34,865 nt of DNA, taken from contig CAIOJR010000102.1 in the NCBI GenBank assembly GCA_903858685.1, positions 1-34,865 of the forward strand, in the 5' to 3' direction. The stretch comes from an uncultured Caulobacterales bacterium (lineage in GTDB: Bacteria; Pseudomonadota; Alphaproteobacteria; Caulobacterales; Caulobacteraceae). This document shows positions 1 through 8,832 of this stretch, piece after piece. The notes beneath the pieces were generated by a model. It had not been told where the DNA came from, searched no databases, and worked only from the letters and a program-made list of their open reading frames with translations. Numbering within the stretch: the first letter of the stretch is position 1; every line of letters begins with the position of its first letter. The position numbers and the translations under genes were made by a program.

Positions 1-1
1 C

Positions 2-1177
2 GGTGCGGCGGCGGGCGACTATGTGCTCTCCTCCACCATGATCAACTCCGATGGACCGGGCTCCAGCGCCGCGGCGTCCATTACGCAGCGGAGCGTGAGC
101 GTGGTGCTGGGCGGAACGGCGACCAGGGCCTATGACGGCCTGACCCTCGCACCCCTGTCCGGGCTGAGCTTCACCGTCGCCAACCCCACCGGCGACGGGG
201 TCGTGCTGGGGGTCAGCGCCAGCACGGCGAGCGCGACCTATGACACCGGAAATGTCGGCACAGGCAAGCCGGTCACCGTGTCCGGCTTGACCCTGACCGG
301 AGACGCAGCGGGCAATTTCGCCCTGAACCCCGCAGCGACCGCGGCCGTTGGCGTCATTGATCCGGCGCCCCTGACCGTCACCGCGCAGAACGCCTCGAAG
401 GTCTACGGCGCGGCCGACCCGGCCCTGACCTATTCCGTCTCGTCTGGCCGGTTGTTTGGCGCGGACCTGATCAGCGGGGAGATCGCGCGAGCGCCGGGCG
501 AGGCGGCGGGAACCTATCTGATCGGCCAGGGCAGCCTGTCGGTGAGCGCCAATTACAGTCTGACCTTCGTCAACGGCGCCTTTCAGATCGTCGGCAGTTC
601 AGTGCCTGCGCCGGTTCCGTCGAATCTGCCGCTCAACATCTATGTTCCGGCAACCGTCGCCACCTTCACCAAGGCTGTTTCCATCTTCCAGAGTCCCGTC
701 ACGGCGGCGAGTTTCGACGCGATCTCGGCCGTGACGAGCGCATCGGCGGCAAGTGATGCGGCGTTCGACGTGTCCACGATCACGACCGGCAGCGTGGCGC
801 CAACAGGCACGACGTCCGGAAATTCGGCGGCGTCGAATGCGACTTCCGCTGTGACCGGTGCAGCCGCGTCGCTGGCGCCATCGACCTCGTTCGGCGATGC
901 ATCCTCCCCATCAGGGTCGGGTGGCGCGAGCTTCGGCCTATTCCCCTTGGGCGCCGCCATCTCGGGTCCTGGCGCCAGCGGCGTTGCGCGGTCTCGGGGC
1001 TCCACCGGCGTCACATCGACCACTTTGGTGAACGCTACGGCGGCGATTGATCGCTTGTCGACGCCGTCGACGGCGACCGATGACGCGCCACAGGCGCTCT
1101 GTGCGGACGCTTGCGCACCGCCTCCGAAACAGAACCGTCAATACGGCCCTTTGATCCGCTTCATAACGACACGATAA
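2..1177 (+). CDS. Two-partner-secretion exoprotein (FhaB/hemagglutinin-like), C-terminal fragment with YDG and MBG domains
   Basis: This is the 3' end of a large secreted adhesin-type protein; the reading frame is open from base 2, so the true start lies upstream. Residues counted from base 23 show a YDG-type repeat at about 25-110 (AYDGLTL, then LTGDAAGNFAL) and an MBG-type repeat at about 113-190 (PLTVTAQNASKVYGAADPAL, ending NGAFQIV). Both are beta-rich surface repeats found near the C-termini of filamentous-hemagglutinin-like proteins. After residue 195 the protein is a low-complexity Ala/Ser/Thr/Gly stretch ending in a short basic tail. The next gene, 19 nt away, encodes a TpsB transporter, which supports export by two-partner secretion. 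The N-terminal TPS domain is outside the window, so the ligand and function cannot be told. Confidence 0.8.
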   Translation, partial: GAAAGDYVLSSTMINSDGPGSSAAASITQRSVSVVLGGTATRAYDGLTLAPLSGLSFTVANPTGDGVVLGVSASTASATYDTGNVGTGKPVTVSGLTLTGDAAGNFALNPAATAAVGVIDPAPLTVTAQNASKVYGAADPALTYSVSSGRLFGADLISGEIARAPGEAAGTYLIGQGSLSVSANYSLTFVNGAFQIVGSSVPAPVPSNLPLNIYVPATVATFTKAVSIFQSPVTAASFDAISAVTSASAASDAAFDVSTITTGSVAPTGTTSGNSAASNATSAVTGAAASLAPSTSFGDASSPSGSGGASFGLFPLGAAISGPGASGVARSRGSTGVTSTTLVNATAAIDRLSTPSTATDDAPQALCADACAPPPKQNRQYGPLIRFITTR

Positions 1178-1196
1178 GCCGAGAAGGTCCTCGCAG

Positions 1197-2969
1197 TTGA
1201 AGAATAGATTCTACGGTACCGCTTCGGCGTCCCTGGTGTTTTTTGGAGCTGCACTTCTAACGTGTGGCGACGTTCGGGGGCAGGCGATTGAGTTGCACCA
1301 GGCGCCCGGTTTGCGCTCCGAGGGCGCGCCCCTGTTGATCGGTCCGCAGCTGGAGCTGAATGACGATCCCACGCCGTTGGGTTTCGCCGTGGTGAATCAC
1401 CTCATTTTGTTGGGCGAGCAGGATGCTCTGGCGGCGCCCGATCGCGCCCTCGTTGTTGACTTGGCGCGTATCAAGGCGCCTCAACTGGCGGCGCTGACCC
1501 GTCGGCTGAAGCGCCTGGTCGGCAAACCCGTGAGCCGAAAACTTCTGTCCCAGATCGAAGCGGTCATAGCATCGCATTACCGGCGGATCGGGCAGCCCTT
1601 TGTCTCCGTGACCCTGCCGCCTCAGGAAATCACGCAGGGCGTGGTCCAGTTGCGCGTCACCCCGTTTCGACTGTCGAAGATCAGCATCTCGGGCGCGCGC
1701 AAAGATGAAGCCATGATCGCCAAGGATATCAGCGCTGCGATTGGCGAACCGATCAAGGCCCCGCGGCTGGCGCAGGATCTGAACTGGCTCAACCATAGTC
1801 CGTTCCGCGATTCCACAGCGGTTTTCACGCAGGGGGCTAATCTTGGCGACACGGAGCTGACCGTGGAGAGCCATGAGTCGAAACGCTGGCAGGTGGCGAG
1901 CGGCTATTCCAATTCCGGCTCTCAAAGCAGCGGCTATGACCGGTACATGCTGAGCGGGGAGATTGGCGACCTGCTGATCCCCGACTCCCTGTTGTCATTT
2001 TCCGTGACCGCCAGCGACGATGTGTGGGGCAAGCAGGGGTACGATCCGCTGAATGACAAGGCGCCGAACCGCTATCTGAGCCACAGCCTTGTCATGTCGG
2101 CCCCATTGGGCGTGCGGCAGGATCTGACGGTCATGGTGAACGCCGTCCACTCTTATTCTTCGTCCTATGTATTTGATGTGAAGAGTGAAACCGACGAATA
2201 TAGCGGCGTCTATCGCACCGCCCTGTCCAATATATCCAGCTTGCCGGGCGATCTGTCATTGGGGGTTGAGGCCCGCATCCAGATCCGAAACACCCTCTAT
2301 GGTTCGATCTCGGTGCTAAAACAGCCGATCGGCGTGTTCCAGGAACTGATCGGCTGGAGCGACAACTGGTATGATGGGGCTAACCACCATTCCCTTTCGG
2401 CGACCCTGCGATTCAGTCCGCGCGGGCTGGGCGGACGTTTTGGCGACGCAGCCTATGCCCGCTTCACGCAGGGGCGGGTCAATTCCGCCGGCTACGCCTA
2501 TCTGCAGGCCAATTATGGCGGGGAGTACGCCCTGCCTCGGGGGATGCAGTATGTGACGCAGGTCCAGGCCCAGTATTCAAACGCGCCTCTGATGGCCACG
2601 GAGCAGATTGCACTGGGGGGCGGGTCATCTGTTCGCGGCTATTCGTATGACGACCAGAGTTTTGACAAGGGATTGGTCTGGCGAAATGAATTGCGTGTCT
2701 CGCCGATGATCATCAACACCCCGTTTCTGGCGCAAAATGTCCCCCGAATTACAAACGTTCTGGCGCCTTATGCATTTGTCGATGGCGGTTATGTGCAGAA
2801 CTATCGCGCGGGACGCCAGTACGCCGCCTATTCATCGGGCGTCGGCGCGGACGCCAGGCTGGGCGCCCATGTCACCGCAGGCGTTACGGCGGCATGGGCG
2901 CTGCGCGCCGCCAGCTATACAAGATCAGGATCTTGCCTGGTGCTGGCTCATATCAACCTTGCCTACTAG
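1197..2969 (+). CDS. ShlB/FhaC/HecB-family outer-membrane transporter (TpsB)
   Basis: The 590-residue protein is the usual size for a two-partner-secretion transporter. It threads the TpsA exoprotein through the outer membrane without ATP. Residues 1-30 look like a signal peptide ending near GQA. Residues about 85-230 match a POTRA region (periplasmic substrate recognition), including the motif SVTLPPQEITQGVVQLRV. The remainder is a predicted beta-barrel with many alternating aromatic residues and the family motif GGGSSVRGY near residues 473-481. The start is a TTG with GAGAAGG ten bases upstream; no ATG precedes the signal peptide. It follows the adhesin gene by 19 nt, the normal exoprotein-transporter order, and ends 7 nt from a convergent gene. 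Confidence 0.9.
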   Translation: MKNRFYGTASASLVFFGAALLTCGDVRGQAIELHQAPGLRSEGAPLLIGPQLELNDDPTPLGFAVVNHLILLGEQDALAAPDRALVVDLARIKAPQLAALTRRLKRLVGKPVSRKLLSQIEAVIASHYRRIGQPFVSVTLPPQEITQGVVQLRVTPFRLSKISISGARKDEAMIAKDISAAIGEPIKAPRLAQDLNWLNHSPFRDSTAVFTQGANLGDTELTVESHESKRWQVASGYSNSGSQSSGYDRYMLSGEIGDLLIPDSLLSFSVTASDDVWGKQGYDPLNDKAPNRYLSHSLVMSAPLGVRQDLTVMVNAVHSYSSSYVFDVKSETDEYSGVYRTALSNISSLPGDLSLGVEARIQIRNTLYGSISVLKQPIGVFQELIGWSDNWYDGANHHSLSATLRFSPRGLGGRFGDAAYARFTQGRVNSAGYAYLQANYGGEYALPRGMQYVTQVQAQYSNAPLMATEQIALGGGSSVRGYSYDDQSFDKGLVWRNELRVSPMIINTPFLAQNVPRITNVLAPYAFVDGGYVQNYRAGRQYAAYSSGVGADARLGAHVTAGVTAAWALRAASYTRSGSCLVLAHINLAY

Positions 2970-2976
2970 CCGACAG

Positions 2977-3954
2977 CTAAAGATTAGCCCGGAAGAACGC
3001 GACGACGGCGGCGTCGAAGTCGACATGAAAAGCGGTGCGGTCGAACCCGGGCGCGCTTTTGCAGATGAAGCCGGCCATGCGGACCAGGGTGGGGGAGCAG
3101 GGCGCGAGAAAATCGAAATGATCCGCCTTGTCCACGACCCGATAGTCCGGCCTGCGCGGCAGATTATCCGCTACGGCCTGGGCGTAATCCGGATGCGGCA
3201 GGATGTGATCATCGGCTGCGCGCCAAAGCTGGACCGGCGCCGCCACGCCGGTCAGACCGGGGCGGCCAAAGCTGAAGCCCAGGGCCGGCGCGGCGGCCAC
3301 GATGGCCTTCAAACGCGCATCGTGGGTCCAGTGGTTTTGCAAGACCGGCGGGGCTGCGCTGTGCGCCACCAGCTTGCAGTCATAATAGTCGGGATGCGCG
3401 CGGCAGTGGGGGCCGATCAGGGTCAGGTCCGGTACCGCTCCGCCTGCGACAAGCACGGTGAAACCGCCGGATGAAAACCCGAAGGCGCCGACCCGGGCCG
3501 GGTCGATCCGGTCGTGATTGCGCCATGTGTTGAGCATGTAGTCGACCAGCAGTTTGAGCTGGCGGGGCCGGTTGGCGACATCCACGGCGAGGCTCTGGTC
3601 GCGATAATTGTCGCCGGTGTGGGTGAGGGCGGCGACGACAAAGCCCGCGCTCGCCAGAGCATAGCCGGTGTCGGCATGGCTGGCCCAGCCCCCGCCATTG
3701 CCGTGAGACACGACCACCAGAGGCAGGCCTCGCCCATCCGGCGCAGCATCCCTGGCGACGCTCTGGGTGAAGGTTTCGACGGCGGTTGGCTGGACGCCGG
3801 CCCGTGTCGGATACCAGACGCCGACCTCCACCGGCGGACCTTGCGGGTCGTTGATGGAAAAGGTTTGAAAGCCCACATTCAGGTCAGCCGCGCAGACGGA
3901 CAGTGCCGATCCAGCGAATATGAGCAGGGTGCAGATCAGGGGGATAAGGCGCAT
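2977..3954 (-). CDS. Exported alpha/beta hydrolase (dienelactone hydrolase / PAF-acetylhydrolase-like)
   Basis: The protein has 325 residues when begun at the ATG at 3954, which has AAGGA upstream and opens a clear signal peptide (MRLIPLICTLLIFAGSALSV, cleaved near CAA). A longer in-frame start exists 20 codons upstream but would bury the signal. The fold is alpha/beta hydrolase: VVVSHGNGGG (oxyanion-side loop), a nucleophile elbow GFSSGG, an acid candidate in LWRAADDHILP and a late His in VDKADHFDF. The opening VGFQTFSINDPQGPPVEVGV with WYPT resembles periplasmic esterases annotated as dienelactone hydrolase or platelet-activating-factor acetylhydrolase-like. The substrate is unknown. It is transcribed divergently from the LytTR regulator, which could control it. 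Confidence 0.82.
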   Translation of the reverse strand: MRLIPLICTLLIFAGSALSVCAADLNVGFQTFSINDPQGPPVEVGVWYPTRAGVQPTAVETFTQSVARDAAPDGRGLPLVVVSHGNGGGWASHADTGYALASAGFVVAALTHTGDNYRDQSLAVDVANRPRQLKLLVDYMLNTWRNHDRIDPARVGAFGFSSGGFTVLVAGGAVPDLTLIGPHCRAHPDYYDCKLVAHSAAPPVLQNHWTHDARLKAIVAAAPALGFSFGRPGLTGVAAPVQLWRAADDHILPHPDYAQAVADNLPRRPDYRVVDKADHFDFLAPCSPTLVRMAGFICKSAPGFDRTAFHVDFDAAVVAFFRANL

Positions 3955-4047
3955 AGCGGTTTCCTTCGTGATGAAAGTCACGCTAGGCTTTGACGTGCGC
4001 CGGGTCCTGGGCAATCGGGCTTTCGCGAACGGGCCAACGGGTTCGCC

Positions 4048-4076
4048 AATGGGCGAATGGGCGAATGGGCGAATGG
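4048..4076. repeat. Short tandem repeat, 8-bp unit GGGCGAAT
   Basis: Three perfect head-to-tail copies of GGGCGAAT occupy 4051-4074, preceded by a degenerate copy (CGCCAAT) and followed by GGGA. The array sits 16-40 nt upstream of the LytTR regulator ATG at 4090, and its last bases run into the presumed ribosome binding site GGGAGA (4075-4080). It lies in the 135-nt region shared with the divergent hydrolase gene. A change in copy number would alter the spacing between any promoter or operator and the regulator gene without changing the protein. Confidence 0.85.
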
Positions 4077-4089
4077 GAGATGATCAGGC

Positions 4090-4854
4090 ATGCCAAGCTG
4101 GCTGGGCCGATGGAGCGAATGGCGGACTGACATTGCCGCCGCCGTCGTGCTGGGCCTTTTTCTGGGCGTGCTGGGGCCGTTCGGCTCGTTCCTCAACGGC
4201 GGCATAGCGCTGCGCATGGCGTATTGGAGCGCGATGCTGGTCTTGGGGCTGTTCATCTACAGCCTGGGCATTCGCTATGCCCTGCATCTCGGCGCACGCT
4301 GGCGACAGCCCGACTGGTTCGTCATCCCGCTGGCGCTGATCCTGCTGGCCCTGCCGATGAGCCTGATCGTGGCCCAGGTGTGTTACGCGATCTGGCCCGT
4401 CGTGCGGCGCTATATGCATCCCTTCGATTGGTACGGGCAGAGTCTGGTCTTGAGCCTTCCCTTCAGCGCAATCTGGCTTTGGGCTCATCGTTCCGGTGTC
4501 AGGGGCGCAGAGCTGAGCGTCCCCCAGGCTCAGGCCGTGGCTTCACAGGCCCTTTTGACCCAATCGCTGGGTCGCCGGCTCATCTGCCTGCAGATGGAGG
4601 ATCACTATGTGCGGATCCATACCGACGCCGGGTCTGAACTGGTCCTGTCGCCGCTGAAAGACGCTATAGACGCCGTCAGCAGCGTGGACGGCCTGCAGGT
4701 GCATCGCAGCTGGTGGGTGGCGCGAAACGCGGTAGTGCGCGCCGTCAGACAGGGCCGCAACTGGGAGCTTGAGCTGGACAACGGTCTTCGCGCCCCGGTC
4801 AGCCGTCCATCCATCGTCAAGCTGAAAGCGGCGGGCTGGCTGCCGGATCAGTGA
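4090..4854 (+). CDS. Membrane-anchored LytTR-family transcriptional regulator
   Basis: The 254-residue protein joins an N-terminal membrane domain to a C-terminal LytTR DNA-binding domain. Hydrophobic segments lie at about 15-35, 42-65, 75-100 and 115-135. Residues about 155-250 carry LytTR hallmarks: LICLQMEDHYVRIHT, a central LKDAIDAV helix, VHRSWWVARNAV and the closing LRAPVSRPSIVKLKAAGW. There is no receiver domain or histidine kinase domain, so it is a one-component membrane regulator rather than part of a classical LytS/LytR pair. ATG at 4090 has GGGAGA nine bases upstream. The 3' end overlaps the convergent peptidase gene by 7 nt. Targets are unknown; the divergent hydrolase is the nearest candidate. 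Confidence 0.87.
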   Translation: MPSWLGRWSEWRTDIAAAVVLGLFLGVLGPFGSFLNGGIALRMAYWSAMLVLGLFIYSLGIRYALHLGARWRQPDWFVIPLALILLALPMSLIVAQVCYAIWPVVRRYMHPFDWYGQSLVLSLPFSAIWLWAHRSGVRGAELSVPQAQAVASQALLTQSLGRRLICLQMEDHYVRIHTDAGSELVLSPLKDAIDAVSSVDGLQVHRSWWVARNAVVRAVRQGRNWELELDNGLRAPVSRPSIVKLKAAGWLPDQ

Positions 4855-6212
4855 GCAGCAGGCGTGGGCGGTGGACTGATGAAGTCCCCTGCGGGACCTG
4901 GGAAAACCACAGGGCTGGCATAGCCGTCGGTCGATACGGACTGGACGCCAAAGAACCAGTCGTCGATCACCACCTTTTCCAGCTTGAGCGTCGTCGCAGA
5001 TCCAGCCTCGCGGCTATATTGCCAGCGCGGCGACAAGGTGTCGCGCCACCAGACCCGATAGGCCGCGGCGTCCTTGGCGCCAGTCCAGCTGAGCGTTGTG
5101 TCGGGACTGACGGCGCCTTCGATCCTGACAGCGGTCGGCGGCGCAGGCGCGCGGGCCAAGGCGGCCAGGGTGACGATATCGACGCGGGTGACATTGGCCA
5201 GATACGCGAAGTCCACCCCGTCAATCGTGTCGCCATAGACGACGTCGCCCTCGGTGCGCAGGTCCTGGTGTTGGTGGTGATAGTTTTCGGCGGCTTCGGT
5301 CACGCGGACGGCGGGAAAGCCGGCCTCCAGCATGGGCGTCTGGTCGCCGCCCCGGCCATAGCGGTCGGTCCGATAGACCATGCGCACCCGAAAGGGCGCG
5401 ACATATTGCTCGGCAAGTTCGGCCATGAAGCGGTCGATATTGCGGGCGGGACTGTCCAGTTCGCCGCCATTATAGCGTCGCTTGGCGGCGTCCGCCTGAG
5501 TCTCCACCGCCTTGGTGCCTTCAGAGAAGACGCGCACATAGCCGCGCTCGACCTCGCCGCCCAGGCCGTGCGTATTGCCCACAATGTCATTGTTCAGGTC
5601 AGCCTCCACGCGCCAGCCGCGTTCGCGCGCGACCTTGGCCAGCAGCTTTCCGCCGTAGAGACCCTGCTCCTCGCCTGAAAGCACGGCATAGACGATGGTG
5701 GCCGGGAAATGTTCGTGCGACAGAACCCGCGCCGCCTCCAGCACCGCCGCCGTGCCAGATCCGTCGTCATTGGCGCCAGGCGCGTCAGATGTCGCGTTCA
5801 TCGGGTCGGACACGCGGCTGTCTATGTGGCCTGCGATGATCACCACCCGGTCCGGGTCGGATGTACCGCGTTGAATCGCCATCACGTTCTGGATCACGCT
5901 TGGCGTGGGCACGCGCGCGCCGGTCACCGTATCTTCCGGCGTGATGATCTCCAGACAGCCGCCGCAATCCTTGCTCAGCGTGTCAAAGCGGGCCTGGACC
6001 CAGCGCCGCGCGGCCCCGATGCCCCGGCTTGACGACCGTGTGTCGGACAGGGTGTGGCGGGTGCCAAAGGCGACCAGATGCTCGATGGTCGACTTCAATT
6101 CGTCAGGGCTGACCTTGGCCGCCATCTGCATCAGTTCGGGGTGGTCTGCGCCTGTGGCGGCGGGCGCCGAGGCCGCGAGGGACAAGGCGAGCAGGGAAGC
6201 GGACAACCACAT
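4848..6212 (-). CDS. Secreted M28-family zinc metallopeptidase with C-terminal fibronectin-III-like domain
   Basis: The 454-residue protein begins with a signal peptide (residues 1-22) and carries the M28 co-catalytic zinc set: His129 in AGHIDSR, Asp149 in GANDDGSG, general-base Glu181 and ligand Glu182 in LSGEEQGLYG, Asp209 in LNNDIVGN, and a His near 313 in NYHHQHQD. M28 enzymes are aminopeptidases or related exopeptidases. After about residue 350 there is a Pro-linked beta domain (PPTAVRIEG, then TLSWTGAKDAAAYRVWW) typical of a fibronectin type III module. It probably acts in the periplasm or outside the cell on peptides. The ribosome binding site is weak. It is separated from the divergent COQ4-like gene by 170 nt. 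Confidence 0.9.
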   Translation of the reverse strand: MWLSASLLALSLAASAPAATGADHPELMQMAAKVSPDELKSTIEHLVAFGTRHTLSDTRSSSRGIGAARRWVQARFDTLSKDCGGCLEIITPEDTVTGARVPTPSVIQNVMAIQRGTSDPDRVVIIAGHIDSRVSDPMNATSDAPGANDDGSGTAAVLEAARVLSHEHFPATIVYAVLSGEEQGLYGGKLLAKVARERGWRVEADLNNDIVGNTHGLGGEVERGYVRVFSEGTKAVETQADAAKRRYNGGELDSPARNIDRFMAELAEQYVAPFRVRMVYRTDRYGRGGDQTPMLEAGFPAVRVTEAAENYHHQHQDLRTEGDVVYGDTIDGVDFAYLANVTRVDIVTLAALARAPAPPTAVRIEGAVSPDTTLSWTGAKDAAAYRVWWRDTLSPRWQYSREAGSATTLKLEKVVIDDWFFGVQSVSTDGYASPVVFPGPAGDFISPPPTPAAH

Positions 6213-6331
6213 GGCGACAAACTCTTAAATGTAGGGATGACTCTGACCAGACTGCATGTCGCCGGATCGCTTCACAAGGGGGCGGTCAGGCGGTCGGGCT
6301 TGGCTGATCGATGAAAATGCGCCTAATCTGG

Positions 6332-6357
6332 ACGCCAAGCCGCCAAAGGGCTGGCGT
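6332..6357. repeat. Imperfect inverted repeat upstream of the COQ4-like gene
   Basis: ACGCC-A-AGCC (6332-6341) pairs with GGCTGGCGT (6349-6357) around a 7-nt loop, with a single bulged A. It ends 25 nt before the ATG at 6383, so it would lie in the leader or operator of that gene. There is no T-run, so it is not an intrinsic terminator. Function unknown. Confidence 0.45.
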
Positions 6358-6382
6358 TCGACGCAGATGACAGGGACGGATC

Positions 6383-7357
6383 ATGGTGGATGCAGTTTGG
6401 CGTCGGGCCTTTGAGCAGGCGGTGAGCGAAGCGGTTTCTCCGGACCGTCTGTCGGCTCTGGCCGCGTCGGTCCGAGCTGGCGGCGAGGGGGCGGACCTGT
6501 TGGCCCCGGCCTTTTTCCGCGCCGCCTTCATCGATCCACTGACCCTTGCGCGCACCTATGACGCCGCAGCGGCGGGCTGGCTGGGCGAGCCGGTGGGCGG
6601 ACCAGACATCGCCGTCCCCGCCATGAACGCCGAAGCGCCGAAGCTGGCGGCGTCTGCAGAGCTTTGGGACGTGTTCTGGCGTCTGTCGGAGGACTCCGCC
6701 GGCGGATTGAGCGCGTTGGAAATTACACCCCGGACCGCCGCCCTGGCGGGATATTTGTCGCCCGACTTCGCTGTCCGTCAGGGGGAGGCCTATTACGCCT
6801 ATCCCGAAGTGAGGAAGGCCGCAGCGCGCGGGCTGCCGAGACGCTTCAAGCTCGACGATCTGGCCGCCTGCCCGGAAGGGTCGCTGGGCTACGCCTTCCA
6901 TCGGCAGATCATTGACAACCAGTTTGATCTGGAGGTGCTGGACCGCGACGCCATGTCCCTGTCTAGCCTGCCTCCGCCGCATGACTTCATCAATACGCGG
7001 ATGCTCCAGTCCCACGACCTGATCCATATTCTGGCGGGCTATGAGCTGACCACCTTGCATGAGATCGGCATTTCAGCCTTTCAGATGGCGCAATGCGGTC
7101 ACAGCTATTCGGCCATGTTCCTGGCGCTTGTGGCGGCCACGTCCGCGACGTCGCCCCAGCCGGGCGCCTTCGCCTTCCTGATGGATACGGTGCTGGGCGC
7201 CTGGATTCATGGGCGCCGTTCGCCCTCGATCATGGATCTGGACTGGGAGTCGGTGTGGGACCAGCCGTTGGAGACCCTGCGGAGCCAGCTTGGCATCCGC
7301 CGGTTCGAGAGCATCTATCCACCGGACATTATAGAACAGCTGGTCAGGGCGGCGTGA
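6383..7357 (+). CDS. COQ4-family protein (ubiquinone biosynthesis-related)
   Basis: The 324-residue protein shows the COQ4 metal-binding signature HDxxH-x11-E: His211, Asp212, His215 and Glu227 in SHDLIHILAGYELTTLHEIG. COQ4 proteins act in coenzyme Q biosynthesis and have been linked to oxidative decarboxylation of the ring C1 position. The protein is longer than typical COQ4 (about 230-265 residues); the extra length is mainly N-terminal (residues 1-100) with no domain I recognise. ATG at 6383 has AGGGACGG upstream. It stands alone, with no other ubi gene in the window, and its 3' end overlaps the convergent transporter gene by 14 nt. The family call is firm at the motif; the role in quinone synthesis is inferred. 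Confidence 0.75.
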   Translation: MVDAVWRRAFEQAVSEAVSPDRLSALAASVRAGGEGADLLAPAFFRAAFIDPLTLARTYDAAAAGWLGEPVGGPDIAVPAMNAEAPKLAASAELWDVFWRLSEDSAGGLSALEITPRTAALAGYLSPDFAVRQGEAYYAYPEVRKAAARGLPRRFKLDDLAACPEGSLGYAFHRQIIDNQFDLEVLDRDAMSLSSLPPPHDFINTRMLQSHDLIHILAGYELTTLHEIGISAFQMAQCGHSYSAMFLALVAATSATSPQPGAFAFLMDTVLGAWIHGRRSPSIMDLDWESVWDQPLETLRSQLGIRRFESIYPPDIIEQLVRAA

Positions 7358-8798
7358 CCGTGTCCATCCTGCGCGCCGCCAGCGCCGCCAGATTCTGCTC
7401 ATGCCGCTTTCGGCTGATGCCGTAAAAGGACAGAGACGTCACCGCCGTGGCGGTCAGAACCACCACGAACGGCAGATAGATCAGCATCAGATGGACCAGG
7501 GTCGATTGCGGCACTGAACCGGGCGTGGCGTTTTCGGGGAAGCGCGCCAGGCTCAGGATCATGCTGGAAGCGAAAATTCCTATGCCGGTCACGGCCTTGG
7601 CAATGATGCTGGCGGCGGAGAACAACAGGCCTTCTGAGCGCGCCCCGCTGCGCAACTCGATATCTTCCGCCAGATCAGCGATCATCGAGGTGTTGAGAAT
7701 ATTGGCCGAGACCGAAATGGTCAGGGTCACCACCGTGTTGAGAAACAGCAGCGGAACCACAAGGCCCGATCCGTTTGGTGGAAACACCCCCAGAAGTCGC
7801 AGGACGATCGGCAGGGGGCCGATGACGCCGCTCAGCACGTAGAGCACCATGGTGGCGGGCTTCTTGTCGAAACGGCGTGAGAGGCGTGGACTGACGATCA
7901 GGGCGAACAGGGTCGCCAGATAGGCAGAACCCAGAACAATCGAATATTGCGCGCTGCTCAATCGCCAGAAATAGGTGACGAAATAGGAGTTCAGCGCCAG
8001 GGCCAGTCCACCGGACATGGAGGTGGCCAGCCCCGCAAACAGGATGGCCCCGAATGATCTGTTGCCAAACGTGTCCTTGACGGTTTGCCAGGTCGCCGCA
8101 GCGTCAAAGGGTTTCCGGTCCGGTGGTGGTTTCAGAAAAGGCGTGAAACGGTGCGTTCCGGCCGCCGAAATCAGAATGGCTGAGGCCATCACCACGGCCG
8201 ACACCACGCCATAGAGCGCATAGCCGGCGGGATTGAGCTGACCGACCGGGTGGGTGGCGTCGGGTCGCAGCATGACCGCCAGTGCGGCCACCGTCATGCT
8301 CAGCCCGCCCCACCATCCAAAGAAGAAGCGAAAGCCGAACAGCGACGTACGCTGATCATAATTCTCGCTCAGCTCAGCGCCCAGGGCGGTCGAAGGAATC
8401 TCGTAGAGCGTGATCAGGCTGCGCACGACAATCGAAACGACCAGCAGATAGACAAAAAGCTGCGGTTTGGTCATGCCCGCCGGCGGAGCCCACAGGACCA
8501 GAAACGACAGGGCGGCGGGGATCGAGGCGAAGTACATCAGCGGATGTCGACGTCCCCAGCGTGAGCGCCAGTGGTCTGAAATATAGCCGACAACAGGGTC
8601 CAGAACGGAATCCACCACGAGGGCTATGGCGATGGCTGCGCCGACCCATGCGGCCGGAACCCCCAGAACCTGATTGTAGAACAACAGCAAAAGCGAACTG
8701 AAGCCGTTGTCCTTCACGCCATAGGCCACCGATCCCACGCCATAGAACAGCTTGGTCACGAAACCGGTCCGGGGGCGTTCGCCCTTATGTGCGGCCAT
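7344..8798 (-). CDS. MFS transporter of the glycoside-pentoside-hexuronide (GPH/MelB-like) family
   Basis: The 484-residue polytopic membrane protein has about twelve hydrophobic segments. Its N-terminus (KLFYGVGSVAYGVKDNGFSS, then LLLLFYNQVLG) and the loop DPVVGYISDHWRSRWGRRHP are hallmarks of the GPH cation-symporter family. The substrate is not evident. It is the last gene of a minus-strand operon with two acyl-CoA dehydrogenases and an acyl-CoA ligase, so uptake of the compound activated by that ligase is a reasonable inference. It follows the ligase stop by 69 nt, and that gap contains a strong hairpin. Its 3' end overlaps the COQ4-like gene, which runs the other way. Confidence 0.88.
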   Translation of the reverse strand: MAAHKGERPRTGFVTKLFYGVGSVAYGVKDNGFSSLLLLFYNQVLGVPAAWVGAAIAIALVVDSVLDPVVGYISDHWRSRWGRRHPLMYFASIPAALSFLVLWAPPAGMTKPQLFVYLLVVSIVVRSLITLYEIPSTALGAELSENYDQRTSLFGFRFFFGWWGGLSMTVAALAVMLRPDATHPVGQLNPAGYALYGVVSAVVMASAILISAAGTHRFTPFLKPPPDRKPFDAAATWQTVKDTFGNRSFGAILFAGLATSMSGGLALALNSYFVTYFWRLSSAQYSIVLGSAYLATLFALIVSPRLSRRFDKKPATMVLYVLSGVIGPLPIVLRLLGVFPPNGSGLVVPLLFLNTVVTLTISVSANILNTSMIADLAEDIELRSGARSEGLLFSAASIIAKAVTGIGIFASSMILSLARFPENATPGSVPQSTLVHLMLIYLPFVVVLTATAVTSLSFYGISRKRHEQNLAALAARRMDTVTPP

Positions 8799-8832
8799 CT
8801 GAGTCTGTCTGCCCTTCAGGTCGGTTCTGCAC

